From Micromonospora kangleipakensis (GTDB taxonomy: Bacteria; Actinomycetota; Actinomycetes; Mycobacteriales; Micromonosporaceae), in the NCBI RefSeq assembly GCF_004217615.1, contig NZ_SHLD01000001.1, positions 7,130,001 to 7,194,000 on the forward strand: a stretch of 64,000 nt of DNA, in the 5' to 3' direction. Within the stretch, counting starts at the first letter, position 1; each line of letters begins with the position of its first letter. Under the pieces are notes generated by a model. It was not told the origin of the DNA. It searched no databases and saw nothing but the letters and a program-made list of their open reading frames with translations. A program made the position numbers and the translations under genes. This document shows, in pieces, positions 34,543 through 44,567 of the stretch.

Positions 34543-34578
34543 CGAAAAGGGGCGCCGCGAACGCGGCGCCCCTTTTCG
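34543..34578. terminator. Perfect bidirectional terminator between psd and pssA
   Basis: A 17-bp perfect stem (34543-34559 with 34562-34578) has four A-T pairs near its base on each side, giving AAAA before and TTTT after on both strands. It ends both convergent genes and is the strongest terminator in the window. Confidence 0.95.
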
Positions 34579-34588
34579 TACGGCGGGA

Positions 34589-35581
34589 TCAGGCGGTACG
34601 GCGCTGGTGCAGCCAGAGCAGCGGACCGCTGACCAGGTAACCCACCACCACCAGGGCGAAGGTCAGGCGGATGTCGACCAGTGCGCCGACCACCGGGGCC
34701 AGCCAGAGCCACGGCGGCAGCTTCACCAGCCGGGCGAGCTTGGCGTACGGGAAGCTGGAGACCATCGCGAAGGCGAGCAGGGCGACCCCGCCGACCAGCA
34801 CCAGCCCGGAGACCGGCAGCCCGATCGCCACGGTGAGGGCCAGCACGGCCGCCGCCATGGTGGTCGGTACGCCGCAGAAGAACCGGCCGTCCTTCGGCGA
34901 GACGTTGAACCGGGCGAGCCGGATCGCGGCGCAGGCCGCGACGAGGGCGCAGGCCACCGCGGCGGCGGCCGGCGGCACCGAGCCGGCCAGCGAGGCGTAG
35001 ACCACCACCGGGGCGGCGAGGCCGAAGGAGCACATGTCGGCCAGCGAGTCCATCTGGGCGCCGAACGGGCTGGCCACGCCGAGCTTGCGGGCCAGCGCAC
35101 CGTCGAGACCGTCGAACACGACGCAGGCGATCAGGCAGAGCGCCGCGACCCGGACCTCGCCCTGCATGGCCAGGAAGATGGCCAGCATGCCGAGCATCAG
35201 GCTGCTCAGGGTGCAGGCGTTGACCAGGGCGAACTTCATCCGGCGGGCGGCGGTGCGCGCACCCGGCAGGAGCGGGATCGACATCGCCGTCGCGTCGTCG
35301 TCGACCGGCGACGTGGGGGCGAGTGCCGGGCTGACCGGCATGATCGCCTCGACCTCGGCGGCGCGGTCGAACCGGCCATAGCGGCGACGCTGCCGGTCGG
35401 CGTAGCGGTGGTCGGGAACGACCAGGTCGGTGCCGGTGACGGCATCGTCCCGGCGGCCCACCCGCACCAGCAGCACCTGGCGGGCGAACGTGCTGCTGCG
35501 GCGCAACCGGCCCGCCCAGCGACGCCCTGCGGGGCGCGGACTGTCAGTCGTACGACGCCGGCGCCATGGGGCTCTCGGCAC
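34589..35581 (-). CDS. pssA: CDP-diacylglycerol-serine O-phosphatidyltransferase
   Basis: PssA makes phosphatidylserine, the substrate of the neighbouring Psd. The 330-residue protein has a CDP-alcohol phosphotransferase motif DGLDGALARKLG then GAQMDSLAD (Asp157-Asp182, metal ligands) within about seven membrane helices. The 115 residues before the first helix are long and very basic at the start. I keep the GTG at 35581 because GGAGG precedes it by a few bases; an internal ATG at 35341 would give a more typical 250-residue enzyme. It converges on psd, so the two steps of phosphatidylethanolamine synthesis are adjacent. Confidence 0.92.
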   Translation of the reverse strand: MPRAPWRRRRTTDSPRPAGRRWAGRLRRSSTFARQVLLVRVGRRDDAVTGTDLVVPDHRYADRQRRRYGRFDRAAEVEAIMPVSPALAPTSPVDDDATAMSIPLLPGARTAARRMKFALVNACTLSSLMLGMLAIFLAMQGEVRVAALCLIACVVFDGLDGALARKLGVASPFGAQMDSLADMCSFGLAAPVVVYASLAGSVPPAAAAVACALVAACAAIRLARFNVSPKDGRFFCGVPTTMAAAVLALTVAIGLPVSGLVLVGGVALLAFAMVSSFPYAKLARLVKLPPWLWLAPVVGALVDIRLTFALVVVGYLVSGPLLWLHQRRTA

Positions 35582-35852
35582 GTTTCCTCCATCACCGGAT
35601 CGGCTGACCGCCCGTCAGGGCGGCTGTCCGGCTGTCTCGTGCCGGACCTTGCTGGTCCGGCAGCCCGTTTTGCGGAGTACACCATTGCACAAGGGAAAGG
35701 GGCTTGGCGATAGCTGCCGGCGGTACTTATATCTCCCTTAAGCCGCGCGAACCGCTCTCTTATTCCCATCTCGGGCGTCATCGCCCGTTTCTCGCACCAA
35801 CCCAACTCCCGACTGTACCGGAGCAGGCCAGGGGTGGCTCGGCGAGTGGGTG
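35582..35852 (-). promoter_or_regulatory. pssA upstream region with hairpins
   Basis: No gene is supported here. Two inverted repeats stand close to the pssA start: CCGCCC/GGGCGG (35608-35623) and a 9-bp stem TGCCGGACC/GGTCCGGCA (35640-35662). Beyond them, 35690-35800 is unusually AT-rich (TACTTATATCTCCCTTAAG) and probably contains the promoter, so both hairpins would be in the mRNA leader. I do not recognise a known riboswitch. Confidence 0.45.
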
Positions 35853-36752
35853 CTACCTCCCCCGACGTCCGGTTGCCAGGGCCGCCACGTCGGTCAGCCG
35901 CAGCCTGCTGACCTGCACCGGAGTGAACCAGGCGGCGCGGGCGGTGGACCCGCCCGCGAGCTCCGTCACCACCGCCTCGGTCGGGTCGTCCACCCGCACC
36001 CGGTAGATCACCCGGACCGCGTGCCAGTCCAACGGCCGCCCCTCGGGACCGAGCGCGGCGGGGTTGTGCAGGTTGTCCACGGCCAGCAGGTCGAGCACCC
36101 GACCGAGCTGGCCGGCCTCCTCGACCAGCTCGCGGAGCAGCCCGGCGGCGGGCTGCTCGCCGTGGTCCGTGCCACCACCGGGCAGGTGCCACTTGCCGGC
36201 GCCCGGGTACCCGTCGGCGATCATCGTGAGCAGCACCCGCCCCGCCGGGTCGGTGACCAGCCCGTACGCGGCGAAGCGCTGCCGCCGGTCGGTGGGCGCC
36301 GGCCCGAACCGCGCCCGGGCGGTCCGCGCGGGCAGCGGGTCGACGGGCAGGCCGAGCAGCTCGGCGGTGAACGGCAGCAGCGGCAGGCCGGCCGCCTCGG
36401 CGGGGGTGCACCAGCGGGCCAGGTCGGTGGTCTGGTCGACCTCGTCCCGGAGGGCGCCGCCGGTGGGTGTGACGTCGAAGATGATCCGGTCGGTGTGCAG
36501 GGCGACCCCGAGGTCGGGGTACCGGGTCACGTCCGCCACCGCGTCCCGCAGCCCGGTCACCGCCACGGTCAGCCCGGTCTCATCGGCGAACTCGCGTACC
36601 ACCGCGACCTCGGGATGCTCGGCGTGGTCGAGCCCACCGCCGGGCAGCTGCCACGCCCCGGGGAAGTCCGCGACGGCCGACCCCCGCACGAGCAGCACCC
36701 GCTCCCCGTCCCGGCACACCCCGTACGCCCCGATCCGCCGCCGCTGTTCCAT
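35853..36752 (-). CDS. Double-NUDIX hydrolase (first paralogue)
   Basis: The 299-residue protein contains two NUDIX domains. The first has GGGLDHAEHPEVAVVREFADETGL, where one of the usual metal-binding Glu positions is Ala. The second has GGGTDHGEQPAAGLLRELVEEAGQ with the complete RExxEE core. NUDIX enzymes hydrolyse nucleoside diphosphates linked to another group; substrate cannot be predicted. The imperfect first box suggests that the second domain is catalytic and the first may be structural or specialised. It is paralogous to the protein at 36920-37867. Confidence 0.88.
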   Translation of the reverse strand: MEQRRRIGAYGVCRDGERVLLVRGSAVADFPGAWQLPGGGLDHAEHPEVAVVREFADETGLTVAVTGLRDAVADVTRYPDLGVALHTDRIIFDVTPTGGALRDEVDQTTDLARWCTPAEAAGLPLLPFTAELLGLPVDPLPARTARARFGPAPTDRRQRFAAYGLVTDPAGRVLLTMIADGYPGAGKWHLPGGGTDHGEQPAAGLLRELVEEAGQLGRVLDLLAVDNLHNPAALGPEGRPLDWHAVRVIYRVRVDDPTEAVVTELAGGSTARAAWFTPVQVSRLRLTDVAALATGRRGR

Positions 36753-36790
36753 CAGCCCCCCGCTCCCACAACCCGACCGGCCGTCCCGTC

Positions 36791-36845
36791 GATCATGAAC
36801 CTATTGCCCGCGGGCACGGCGTGTCGCGGCAACAACTTCATGATC
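36791..36845. repeat. Dispersed palindrome, copy 2 (reverse orientation)
   Basis: Read on the minus strand the copy begins GATCATGAAGTTGTTG and continues CCGCGACACGCCG. Over these 29 bases it differs from 2123-2151 at one position. The other arm (36791-36812) keeps GATCATGAA and then diverges, so the palindrome is less perfect than copy 1. It lies downstream of the second double-NUDIX gene. Confidence 0.8.
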
Positions 36846-36858
36846 ACCGGAACGGCCG

Positions 36859-36919
36859 GTGGGGTGGAGCGCGGGGAGGGGGTGGGGTGGGGTGGGTGGG
36901 TGGGGTGGGGTGGGTGGGG
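36859..36919. repeat. G-rich (GGGGTGGGGTGGGT) tract abutting a stop codon
   Basis: The plus strand has about ten runs of three to five G separated by single T or short spacers, ending exactly at the stop codon (36920-36922) of the minus-strand NUDIX gene. The mRNA is therefore C-rich just after the stop codon. The DNA strand has strong quadruplex potential. Confidence 0.8.
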
Positions 36920-37867
36920 TTAGAGGAGTTGGGCGGCGTGGACGGCCTCGGCGGTCACCTCGGTGAGGCGGTCGGTGGGGAGGGCGGTCAGCTCCTCGCG
37001 GCGGAACCAGCGGGCCTCGCAGGTGGAGCCGCCGACGTCGGCCACGGTGGGCGGGGCGGGCTGGTCGACGACCACCCGGTAGAAGGCGCGCACCCCGTGC
37101 CAGTCGATCGGGTAGCCCTCCGGGCCGAGCGAGGCGGCGTCCCGGTGGCTGGCCACGCCGAGCAGCTCGACCAGGCGACCGGTCTGCCCGGTCTCCTCGA
37201 CCAGCTCCCGGATCAGCGCCGCGCCCGGCTGCTCGCCGTAGTCGGTGCCGCCGCCGGGCAGGTGCCAGCAGCCGGCGCCCGGGTACCCGTCGGAGACCCG
37301 GGTGAGCAGCACCCGCTCCTCCGGGTCGGTGACCACGGCGTACGCGGCGAAGCGCTGCGCCCGGTGCAGCCCGTCCGGGCCGGGCACCGCGTAGAAGGAG
37401 GGGAACTCGGGGACCTCCTCGGGCACCACGTCGGCCGAGGAGGCGGGGAGCCCCAGGGCGCGCGCGGTGAACGACCGCAGCGGCAGCGCCCGGGCCTCGT
37501 CCGGGGTGACCCAGCGGGCCAGGTCGGTCGGGCGGTCCACCCGGTCGGTCAGCGTCCCACCCCGCAGCGAGACCGTGTAGAGCAGGCGGTCGGTGTGCAG
37601 GGTGATGCCGCGCTCGGGCAGGGCCCGCATGTCGGCGAGCACGTCCGCCAGCCCGGAGACGGCGACCGAGAGCCCGGTCTCCGCCGCGGTCTCGCGGACG
37701 ACGGTGTGCTTGGGGTCCTCACCGTGGTCGACCGCCCCTCCGGGCAGCGACCAGGTGCCGGGGGTGCCGGAGCGCTCCGATGCGCGGACCAGCAACACTC
37801 GACCGGCTTGATCAGCACAAACTGCGTATGCCGCGATCCTGCGGAGCGGCTCCAGCGAGGTGGTCAC
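36920..37867 (-). CDS. Double-NUDIX hydrolase (second paralogue)
   Basis: The 315-residue protein again has two NUDIX domains. The first box reads GGAVDHGEDPKHTVVRETAAETGL, also lacking a full RExxEE core. The second reads GGGTDYGEQPGAALIRELVEETGQ with a complete core. Shared segments such as QRFAAYAVVTDPEERVLLTRVSDGYPGAGCWHLPGGG show it arose by duplication with the neighbour at 35853. The GTG at 37867 has no good ribosome site. Substrate is unknown. Confidence 0.88.
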   Translation of the reverse strand: MTTSLEPLRRIAAYAVCADQAGRVLLVRASERSGTPGTWSLPGGAVDHGEDPKHTVVRETAAETGLSVAVSGLADVLADMRALPERGITLHTDRLLYTVSLRGGTLTDRVDRPTDLARWVTPDEARALPLRSFTARALGLPASSADVVPEEVPEFPSFYAVPGPDGLHRAQRFAAYAVVTDPEERVLLTRVSDGYPGAGCWHLPGGGTDYGEQPGAALIRELVEETGQTGRLVELLGVASHRDAASLGPEGYPIDWHGVRAFYRVVVDQPAPPTVADVGGSTCEARWFRREELTALPTDRLTEVTAEAVHAAQLL

Positions 37868-38011
37868 GGGAGGAAATTCTCCCCCTGCCTCGTTACCTCC
37901 ATCGAAAAGAGTCGGATTCCTGACTCATCGCTGGCGCCTCAGGGATCGATCAGGGTAGGAGTCGGGGCGGTCACCGAGGTCGCCCGCCTCCCGGCGCGGG
38001 ACCGTGGGGAC

Positions 38012-38395
38012 ATGACCTCCACGAGCACCCCTCAGGCCCCGTACAAGCAGCTCCGCCGACCCACGACCGACCGCATGGTGGCCGGCGTCGCCAGCGGCGT
38101 CGGCCGCTACTTCACCGTCGACCCCACCCTCGTCCGGGTGGTCTTCGCCGTCGCCACCCTGCTCACCGGCGGCTTCGCCGCGCTGGCGTACCCGATCATG
38201 TGGTTCCTGATGCCGGAGGAGCCGGCCGGCGCGCCCGCCTGGCCGCACCCGGCGGGCGCCGCGCCGCAGGGCTGGCCGCAGCCGGCGCCCGGCCCGGGCG
38301 CCTGGCCGACCACGACCGGCGGGCCGGCGACGCAGCCGGCGGGCACCCCGGAGCCGACGCCCCGGCCGCAGCCTCAGCCGCCGACCGCCGGCTGA
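38012..38395 (+). CDS. Small PspC-domain membrane protein
   Basis: The 127-residue protein has a PspC domain (about 13-70): LRRPTTDRMVAGVASGVGRYFTVDPTLVRVVFAVATLLTGG-like sequence with one or two helices ending in WFLMPEEP, then a Pro/Gly/Thr-rich tail. It is the third PspC-domain protein of the window. GGGGA lies a few bases before the ATG. It converges on guaA with only seven bases between the stop codons. Confidence 0.88.
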   Translation: MTSTSTPQAPYKQLRRPTTDRMVAGVASGVGRYFTVDPTLVRVVFAVATLLTGGFAALAYPIMWFLMPEEPAGAPAWPHPAGAAPQGWPQPAPGPGAWPTTTGGPATQPAGTPEPTPRPQPQPPTAG

Positions 38396-38402
38396 GCCGG
38401 CG

Positions 38403-39959
<1,557 letters not shown>

Positions 39960-39967
39960 GTGCAGAA

Positions 39968-39973
39968 AGCCTA
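39968..39973 (-). promoter_or_regulatory. Leaderless promoter -10 box for guaA
   Basis: TAGGCT on the minus strand ends eight bases before the guaA ATG, with the same hexamer and spacing as at the deacetylase gene (27773-27778). Confidence 0.5.
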
Positions 39974-40045
39974 CCCACCGTCAGCCCCGCGCCGGGCGCG
40001 GGCCGGTCGCTCCGCGCGGCGCGTCCCGCCGGGATGTCGCGCGGG

Positions 40046-41743
40046 TCACCCACGCAGGGCGGCGGGGGCGTGCGCCGGGACCGCCGGATGCCGCGGCGGG
40101 ACCGGCGCCAGCCGGCGGTACGGCTCCCCGAGCGGCGGTCGCGGATCCTCCTCGCCCTTGTTGGGCCAGAACGACATCGCCCGTTCCGCCTGGGCGGTGA
40201 TGGTCAGCGACGGGTTCACCCCGAGGTTCGCCGAGACCGCCGCCCCGTCCACCACGTGCAGCCCCGGGTGCCCGTGCACCCGGTGGTACGGGTCGATCAC
40301 CCCGTCCGCCGGGGTGGCCCCGATCACCGCCCCGCCGAGGATGTGCGCGGTCATCGGGATGTTGAACGGCTCGGTCAGCGCGCCGCCGGGCGTCCCGTCG
40401 ATCTCCTCGGCGAGCAGCCGGACCGCGTTGTTGCCGGCCGGGATCCAGGTCGGGTTCGGCGCGCCGTGCCCCGGTCCGGAGACCAGCCGGCGGCCGAGGA
40501 GCCCCCGCCGCCACCGGGTGGTCAGGGAGTTGTCCGCCGACTGCATCACCAGGGCGATCACCGTGCGCTCGGACCAGCCGCGGACCGAGAGCATCCGGGC
40601 GGCCAGGCCGGGCTGCCGGACGATGCTGCCCAGCCAGCGCCGGACCCGGTGCGGCCCGCCGTCGACCAGCAGCGACTGGAGCAGACCCATCGCGTTCGAG
40701 CCCCGCCCGTAGCGGACCGGCTCGATGTGGGTCTGCGGGTCGGGGTGGAACGAGCTGGTGATCGCCACCCCCTCGGTGAAGTCGAGCCGCCGCTCGCGGG
40801 CCCGCTGGCGGGGCACCGAGGCGCCGAGGATCGCCTCCGAGTTGGTCCGGGTCAGCTCGCCGAGGCGGGACGAGAGCGCGGGCAGCGCCGCGGTCGCCTT
40901 CATCTCGTGCAGCAGCCGCTGGGTGCCCAGCGCGCCGGCGGCGAAGACCACCTGGCCGGCGTGGATCACCTGCCGCCGCTTGCGCAGCCACGCCCCGGTG
41001 CGCTCGGTGTGCACCTGGTAGCCCCCGCCGGCGGCGGGGCGGACCGCGGTGACGGTGGTCAGCGGGTGGACCTGGGCGCCGAGCCGCTCGGCCAGCCAGA
41101 GGTAGTTCTTGACCAGGGTGTTCTTGGCGCCGTGCCGGCAGCCGGTCATGCACGAGCCGCAGTGCGTGCAGCCGGTCCGCTCCGGCCCGGCCCCACCGAA
41201 GTACGGGTCGGGCACCCGCTCGCCGGGCCGGCCGATGTGCACCCCGACCGGGGTGGCGTGGAAGGTGTGCCCGACCCCCATCCGCTCGGCCACCGCCCGC
41301 ATCGCCCGGTCCGCGCCGGTCCGGACCGGGTACGTGGTCACCCCGAGCATCCGCTTGGCCTGGTCGTAGTGGCGGGCCAGTTCGTCGCGCCAGTCGGTGA
41401 TGTCCCGCCACTGCGGGTCGGCGTAGAACGCGTCGAGGGGCTCGTAGAGGGTGTTGGCGTAGACCAGCGACCCGCCGCCCACCCCGGCCCCGGAGAGCAC
41501 CATGACCCCGCCCCCGGCCTTCCGGTCCGCCGAGCGGAGCAGGGTGATCCGCTGGAGGCCGTAGCAGCCGAGCTTCGGGGCCCAGAGGAAGCGCCGGGCC
41601 CGCCAGGAGGTCTGCGGGAACTCGTCGTCGGCGAAGCGCCGCCCGGCCTCCAGCACGCCGACCGTGTAGCCCTTCTCCGCCAGCCGGAGCGCGGTGACGC
41701 TGCCGCCGAAGCCGGACCCGATGACGACCACGTCGTACCGCAT
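40046..41743 (-). CDS. GMC-family oxidoreductase (ChoD-like) with a four-Cys motif
   Basis: The 565-residue flavoprotein has an N-terminal dinucleotide-binding motif VVIGSGFGGSVTALRLAEKG, FAD-contact segments (LSGAGVGGGSLVYAN) and a C-terminal GMC signature region (AHILGGAVIGATP, VVDGAAVSANLGVNPSLTITAQAERA). The family is annotated as cholesterol oxidase (ChoD) in mycobacteria, where the gene also lies beside guaB3. Between the halves is CTHCGSCMTGC (Cys192, 195, 198, 202), a CxxCxxCxxxC pattern like a [4Fe-4S] site, absent from classical secreted cholesterol oxidases. No signal peptide. The physiological substrate is open. Confidence 0.87.
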   Translation of the reverse strand: MRYDVVVIGSGFGGSVTALRLAEKGYTVGVLEAGRRFADDEFPQTSWRARRFLWAPKLGCYGLQRITLLRSADRKAGGGVMVLSGAGVGGGSLVYANTLYEPLDAFYADPQWRDITDWRDELARHYDQAKRMLGVTTYPVRTGADRAMRAVAERMGVGHTFHATPVGVHIGRPGERVPDPYFGGAGPERTGCTHCGSCMTGCRHGAKNTLVKNYLWLAERLGAQVHPLTTVTAVRPAAGGGYQVHTERTGAWLRKRRQVIHAGQVVFAAGALGTQRLLHEMKATAALPALSSRLGELTRTNSEAILGASVPRQRARERRLDFTEGVAITSSFHPDPQTHIEPVRYGRGSNAMGLLQSLLVDGGPHRVRRWLGSIVRQPGLAARMLSVRGWSERTVIALVMQSADNSLTTRWRRGLLGRRLVSGPGHGAPNPTWIPAGNNAVRLLAEEIDGTPGGALTEPFNIPMTAHILGGAVIGATPADGVIDPYHRVHGHPGLHVVDGAAVSANLGVNPSLTITAQAERAMSFWPNKGEEDPRPPLGEPYRRLAPVPPRHPAVPAHAPAALRG

Positions 41744-41886
41744 GGACGCATCATTACCGACGGGTAGTCATCGCGCCAGCGCCAGATTTTCGGGATCATG
41801 CAGAGCGCTCGATCGACCCGGGCCCAACCGGCGACAACCCCGGGCCCCCGTTCGAGCGTCGTTCCGTACGGGGAGAGGGACACCTG

Positions 41887-43014
41887 ATGACGCAGGAGAC
41901 CGCACGACCACGACGGCGCTGGATGCTGGGGGTGGTCGCCCTGGTGGCCGTGCTCCTGGTCGCCGCCGGCGCGGTGGTGGCCGGCCGCCTGCTCTCCCGG
42001 TCCACCCCCGCGCCCGGCCCGGTGGCCGGCCCGGCCACGCCCACGCCGTCCGCGAGCGCCCCCGCCCCGGCCACGGCGAGCCCCACCCCGCCGCCCGGCG
42101 CCGACCTGACCGGCCCGCTGAACTTCCTCATCGTCGGGGTGGACACCCGCGTCACCGTGCCCGGCTGGGAGCCGCACGCCGACGCGGTGTTGGTCATGCA
42201 CGTGGAGGCGGGGTTGAAGCGGGCATACCTCTTCTCGCTCCCCCGCGACCTGGTGGTGGACATCCCGGCCTACCCGAAGGCCGGCTACCCGGGCGGCCGG
42301 ACCAAGCTCACCCACGCGATGAGCTACGGCAGTCGGGTCCCGGGCGACAAGGCCCACCCGAGCACCGCCCAGGGGTACGAGCTGCTCCGCACCACCGTCA
42401 GCCGGTACACCGGGCTGCGCATCGACGCGGGCGCGGTGCTCACCTTCTTCGGCTTCGACCGGCTGGTCGACGCCCTCGGCGGGGTGGACCTCTACGTCGA
42501 CCAGCGGGTCGCCTCGATCCACCGGCGCCCGGACGGGCAGTACCGGCCACACACCGCTGGCGGGTACATCGGGCCGCAGATGGTCTACGAGAAGGGCAAC
42601 CAGCACCTCAACGGCTGGCAGGCGCGGGACTACGCCCGACAGCGCTACATCGCCGGTGGCGACTACGCCCGGCAGCGCCACCAGCAGCAGCTGATCCGGG
42701 CGCTGATCCGCAAGATCCTCGACCAGGGGCTGGCCCGGGACCCGGACCGCGTCGAGCAGGTGGTCCGCACCCTCGGCAAAACCATGGTGTACACCGGCGG
42801 CGGGCGGCGGCTGGTCGACTTCGCGTACGCCCTCGGCGGGATGCCCGCCGACGGCCTGGTTCTGGTCGGCCTCCCCGGCGACGCGGTCGGCAAGGGAGGC
42901 GCCTACCGGGGCGAGCAGCTCCGCCCGGTCGGCCGGCAGTTCCTCGCCGAGCTCCGCGCCGGCCGCGCCGAGGAGTTCCTCAAGGCCCACCCCACCCTGC
43001 GGGTGCGGAGCTGA
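41887..43014 (+). CDS. LytR-CpsA-Psr (LCP) family cell-wall ligase
   Basis: LCP proteins attach glycopolymers to peptidoglycan from lipid-linked precursors outside the membrane. The 375-residue protein has a short basic tail, a membrane helix (about 13-34), a Pro/Ala/Ser linker (38-75) and the LCP domain (about 78-285) with LIVGVDTR, HADAVLVMHV, LFSLPRDLVVDIP, GGVDLYVDQRV and DYARQRYIAGGDYARQRHQQQ, whose Arg residues bind the pyrophosphate. GGGGAGAGGG upstream serves as ribosome site. Its stop is one base from the convergent peptidase stop. Confidence 0.93.
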   Translation: MTQETARPRRRWMLGVVALVAVLLVAAGAVVAGRLLSRSTPAPGPVAGPATPTPSASAPAPATASPTPPPGADLTGPLNFLIVGVDTRVTVPGWEPHADAVLVMHVEAGLKRAYLFSLPRDLVVDIPAYPKAGYPGGRTKLTHAMSYGSRVPGDKAHPSTAQGYELLRTTVSRYTGLRIDAGAVLTFFGFDRLVDALGGVDLYVDQRVASIHRRPDGQYRPHTAGGYIGPQMVYEKGNQHLNGWQARDYARQRYIAGGDYARQRHQQQLIRALIRKILDQGLARDPDRVEQVVRTLGKTMVYTGGGRRLVDFAYALGGMPADGLVLVGLPGDAVGKGGAYRGEQLRPVGRQFLAELRAGRAEEFLKAHPTLRVRS

Positions 43015-43015
43015 C

Positions 43016-44479
43016 TCAGAGCGACTTGGGCTCGGCGGGGCGTTCGGTGCCGTAGAGCCAGGCGTCGAAGAGCTTGCCCAGCTTCTTGTTGGAGACGCGC
43101 TCGGCGAGCGCCTGGAAGTCGGCGGTGGTGGCGTTGCCGTTCTTCCTCTCCTCCGCCCAGGTGCGGAGGATGGTGAAGAAGGCGGTGTCGCCGACCGCCA
43201 CCCGCAGCGCGTGCACGGTCATCCCGCCCCGCTGGTAGACCGACTGGCCGAACAGGTTCGCCGCCCCCGGCTTCCCCGGCGGGGTACGCCAGACCTGCCC
43301 GGACGCCGCCGCGTACTTCAGGTCGAAGGCGCGCTGCACGGTCGACTCGCCGGTGTGCTCGGCCCAGAGCCACTCGGCGTACGTGGCCAGCCCCTCGTTG
43401 AGCCAGATGTCCTGCCACCGCTGAAGCGCGACGCTGTTGCCGAACCACTGGTGGGCCAGCTCGTGCGCGACCACGCCGGTGTCGTCGCCCTGTTTGAAGA
43501 ACCCGGCGGAGTAGACCGGCCGGGTCTGCGTCTCCAGCGCGTACCGGATCCGGTCGTCGGCGACCACCACCCCGCCGTACGCGTCGAACGGGTACGGCCC
43601 GAAGACGCTCTCCAGGTAGTCGGCCACCTCGACGGTCCGCCCGATCGACCGGTCCGGCGCGCCCTTCGCCACCTTGGTGCTGACCGCGCTGAACACCGGC
43701 CGTCCCTTGTGCTCGCCGGTGGTGACCCGGAACCTCCCGATCACCACCGTGCTGAGGTAGCTGGCCATCGGCGCACCCTCGGACCACGTCCAGGTGGTCC
43801 AGCCGCCCTGGGTGGTCCGCCCCTTCGGCACGCCGTTGCTGACCGCGGTGAGCCCCTTCGGCACGGTGATCTCGAAGTCGTAGGTGGCCTTGTCCGACGG
43901 GTGGTCGTTGACCGGGAACCAGGTGCTCGCCGACTCCGGCTGGCCGAGCGCGATCGCGCCGTCCGAGGTGTGCAGCCAGCCGCCCTCGCCGAGCACGTCG
44001 TTGTCCAACGCGGCCGGCACGCCGTCGTACCGGATCTCCGCGACGAAGCCGTTGCCGGAGCTGAGGCCGGTCGCCGGGGTGACGATCAGCTCGTTGTCGG
44101 CGCGGGCGTGGGTGGCCGCGACGCCGTCCACCGTCACCGAACGCACGGTCAGCCCGGCCAGGTCCAGGTGGAACGCGGAGAGGTTCGTGGTGGCGGTGGC
44201 CCGCACCGTGGTCGTGCCGGTCAGCCGGTCCTTCGCCGGGTCGTAGCGGACCCGCACGGTGTAGTGGGTGACGTCGTAGCCGCCGTTGCCGTAGCCGGGG
44301 AAGTAGGGATCACCGGCGCCGGCCGCTCCGGGCGCGAACGTCCGGGGGGCCGTCGGTGCGGCCTGCGCCGCCGTCGGCGCCGTTCGCTCCTGGCCGGTCG
44401 AGTCGCAGCCGGCGAGCGCCAGCGCCCCCACGACCAGCAACCCGAGGCCCCGTCGCGCGCCTCGCCGCCTCAGCGTCAT
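43016..44479 (-). CDS. M1-family metallopeptidase lipoprotein
   Basis: The 487-residue protein has a signal peptide with lipobox LAGC (Cys25), an N-terminal beta-domain starting near DPYFPGYGNGGYDVTHYTVRVRYDP, and the zinc peptidase site HELAHQWFG (His339-His343) with the third ligand Glu in NEGLATYAEW, 18 residues on. The aminopeptidase specificity loop reads YALETQTRP rather than GAMEN. It would act outside the membrane on peptides. It is 86 bp downstream of a close paralogue and is probably co-transcribed with it. Confidence 0.93.
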   Translation of the reverse strand: MTLRRRGARRGLGLLVVGALALAGCDSTGQERTAPTAAQAAPTAPRTFAPGAAGAGDPYFPGYGNGGYDVTHYTVRVRYDPAKDRLTGTTTVRATATTNLSAFHLDLAGLTVRSVTVDGVAATHARADNELIVTPATGLSSGNGFVAEIRYDGVPAALDNDVLGEGGWLHTSDGAIALGQPESASTWFPVNDHPSDKATYDFEITVPKGLTAVSNGVPKGRTTQGGWTTWTWSEGAPMASYLSTVVIGRFRVTTGEHKGRPVFSAVSTKVAKGAPDRSIGRTVEVADYLESVFGPYPFDAYGGVVVADDRIRYALETQTRPVYSAGFFKQGDDTGVVAHELAHQWFGNSVALQRWQDIWLNEGLATYAEWLWAEHTGESTVQRAFDLKYAAASGQVWRTPPGKPGAANLFGQSVYQRGGMTVHALRVAVGDTAFFTILRTWAEERKNGNATTADFQALAERVSNKKLGKLFDAWLYGTERPAEPKSL

Positions 44480-44567
44480 CCTCTCGACCCTCCCCGGGAA
44501 CGACCGCCGGCGGTCCGGCCCGGCCGCTCCGCCCGCGGCAGCCTACCGAGCGGCGCGCGGGTCGGTG

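Noticed and set aside
41744..41760. Leaderless promoter for the GMC oxidoreductase (TAATGA near its ATG)
   Set aside because: The hexamer does not end in T as the other boxes do, so I left it out of the leaderless set.
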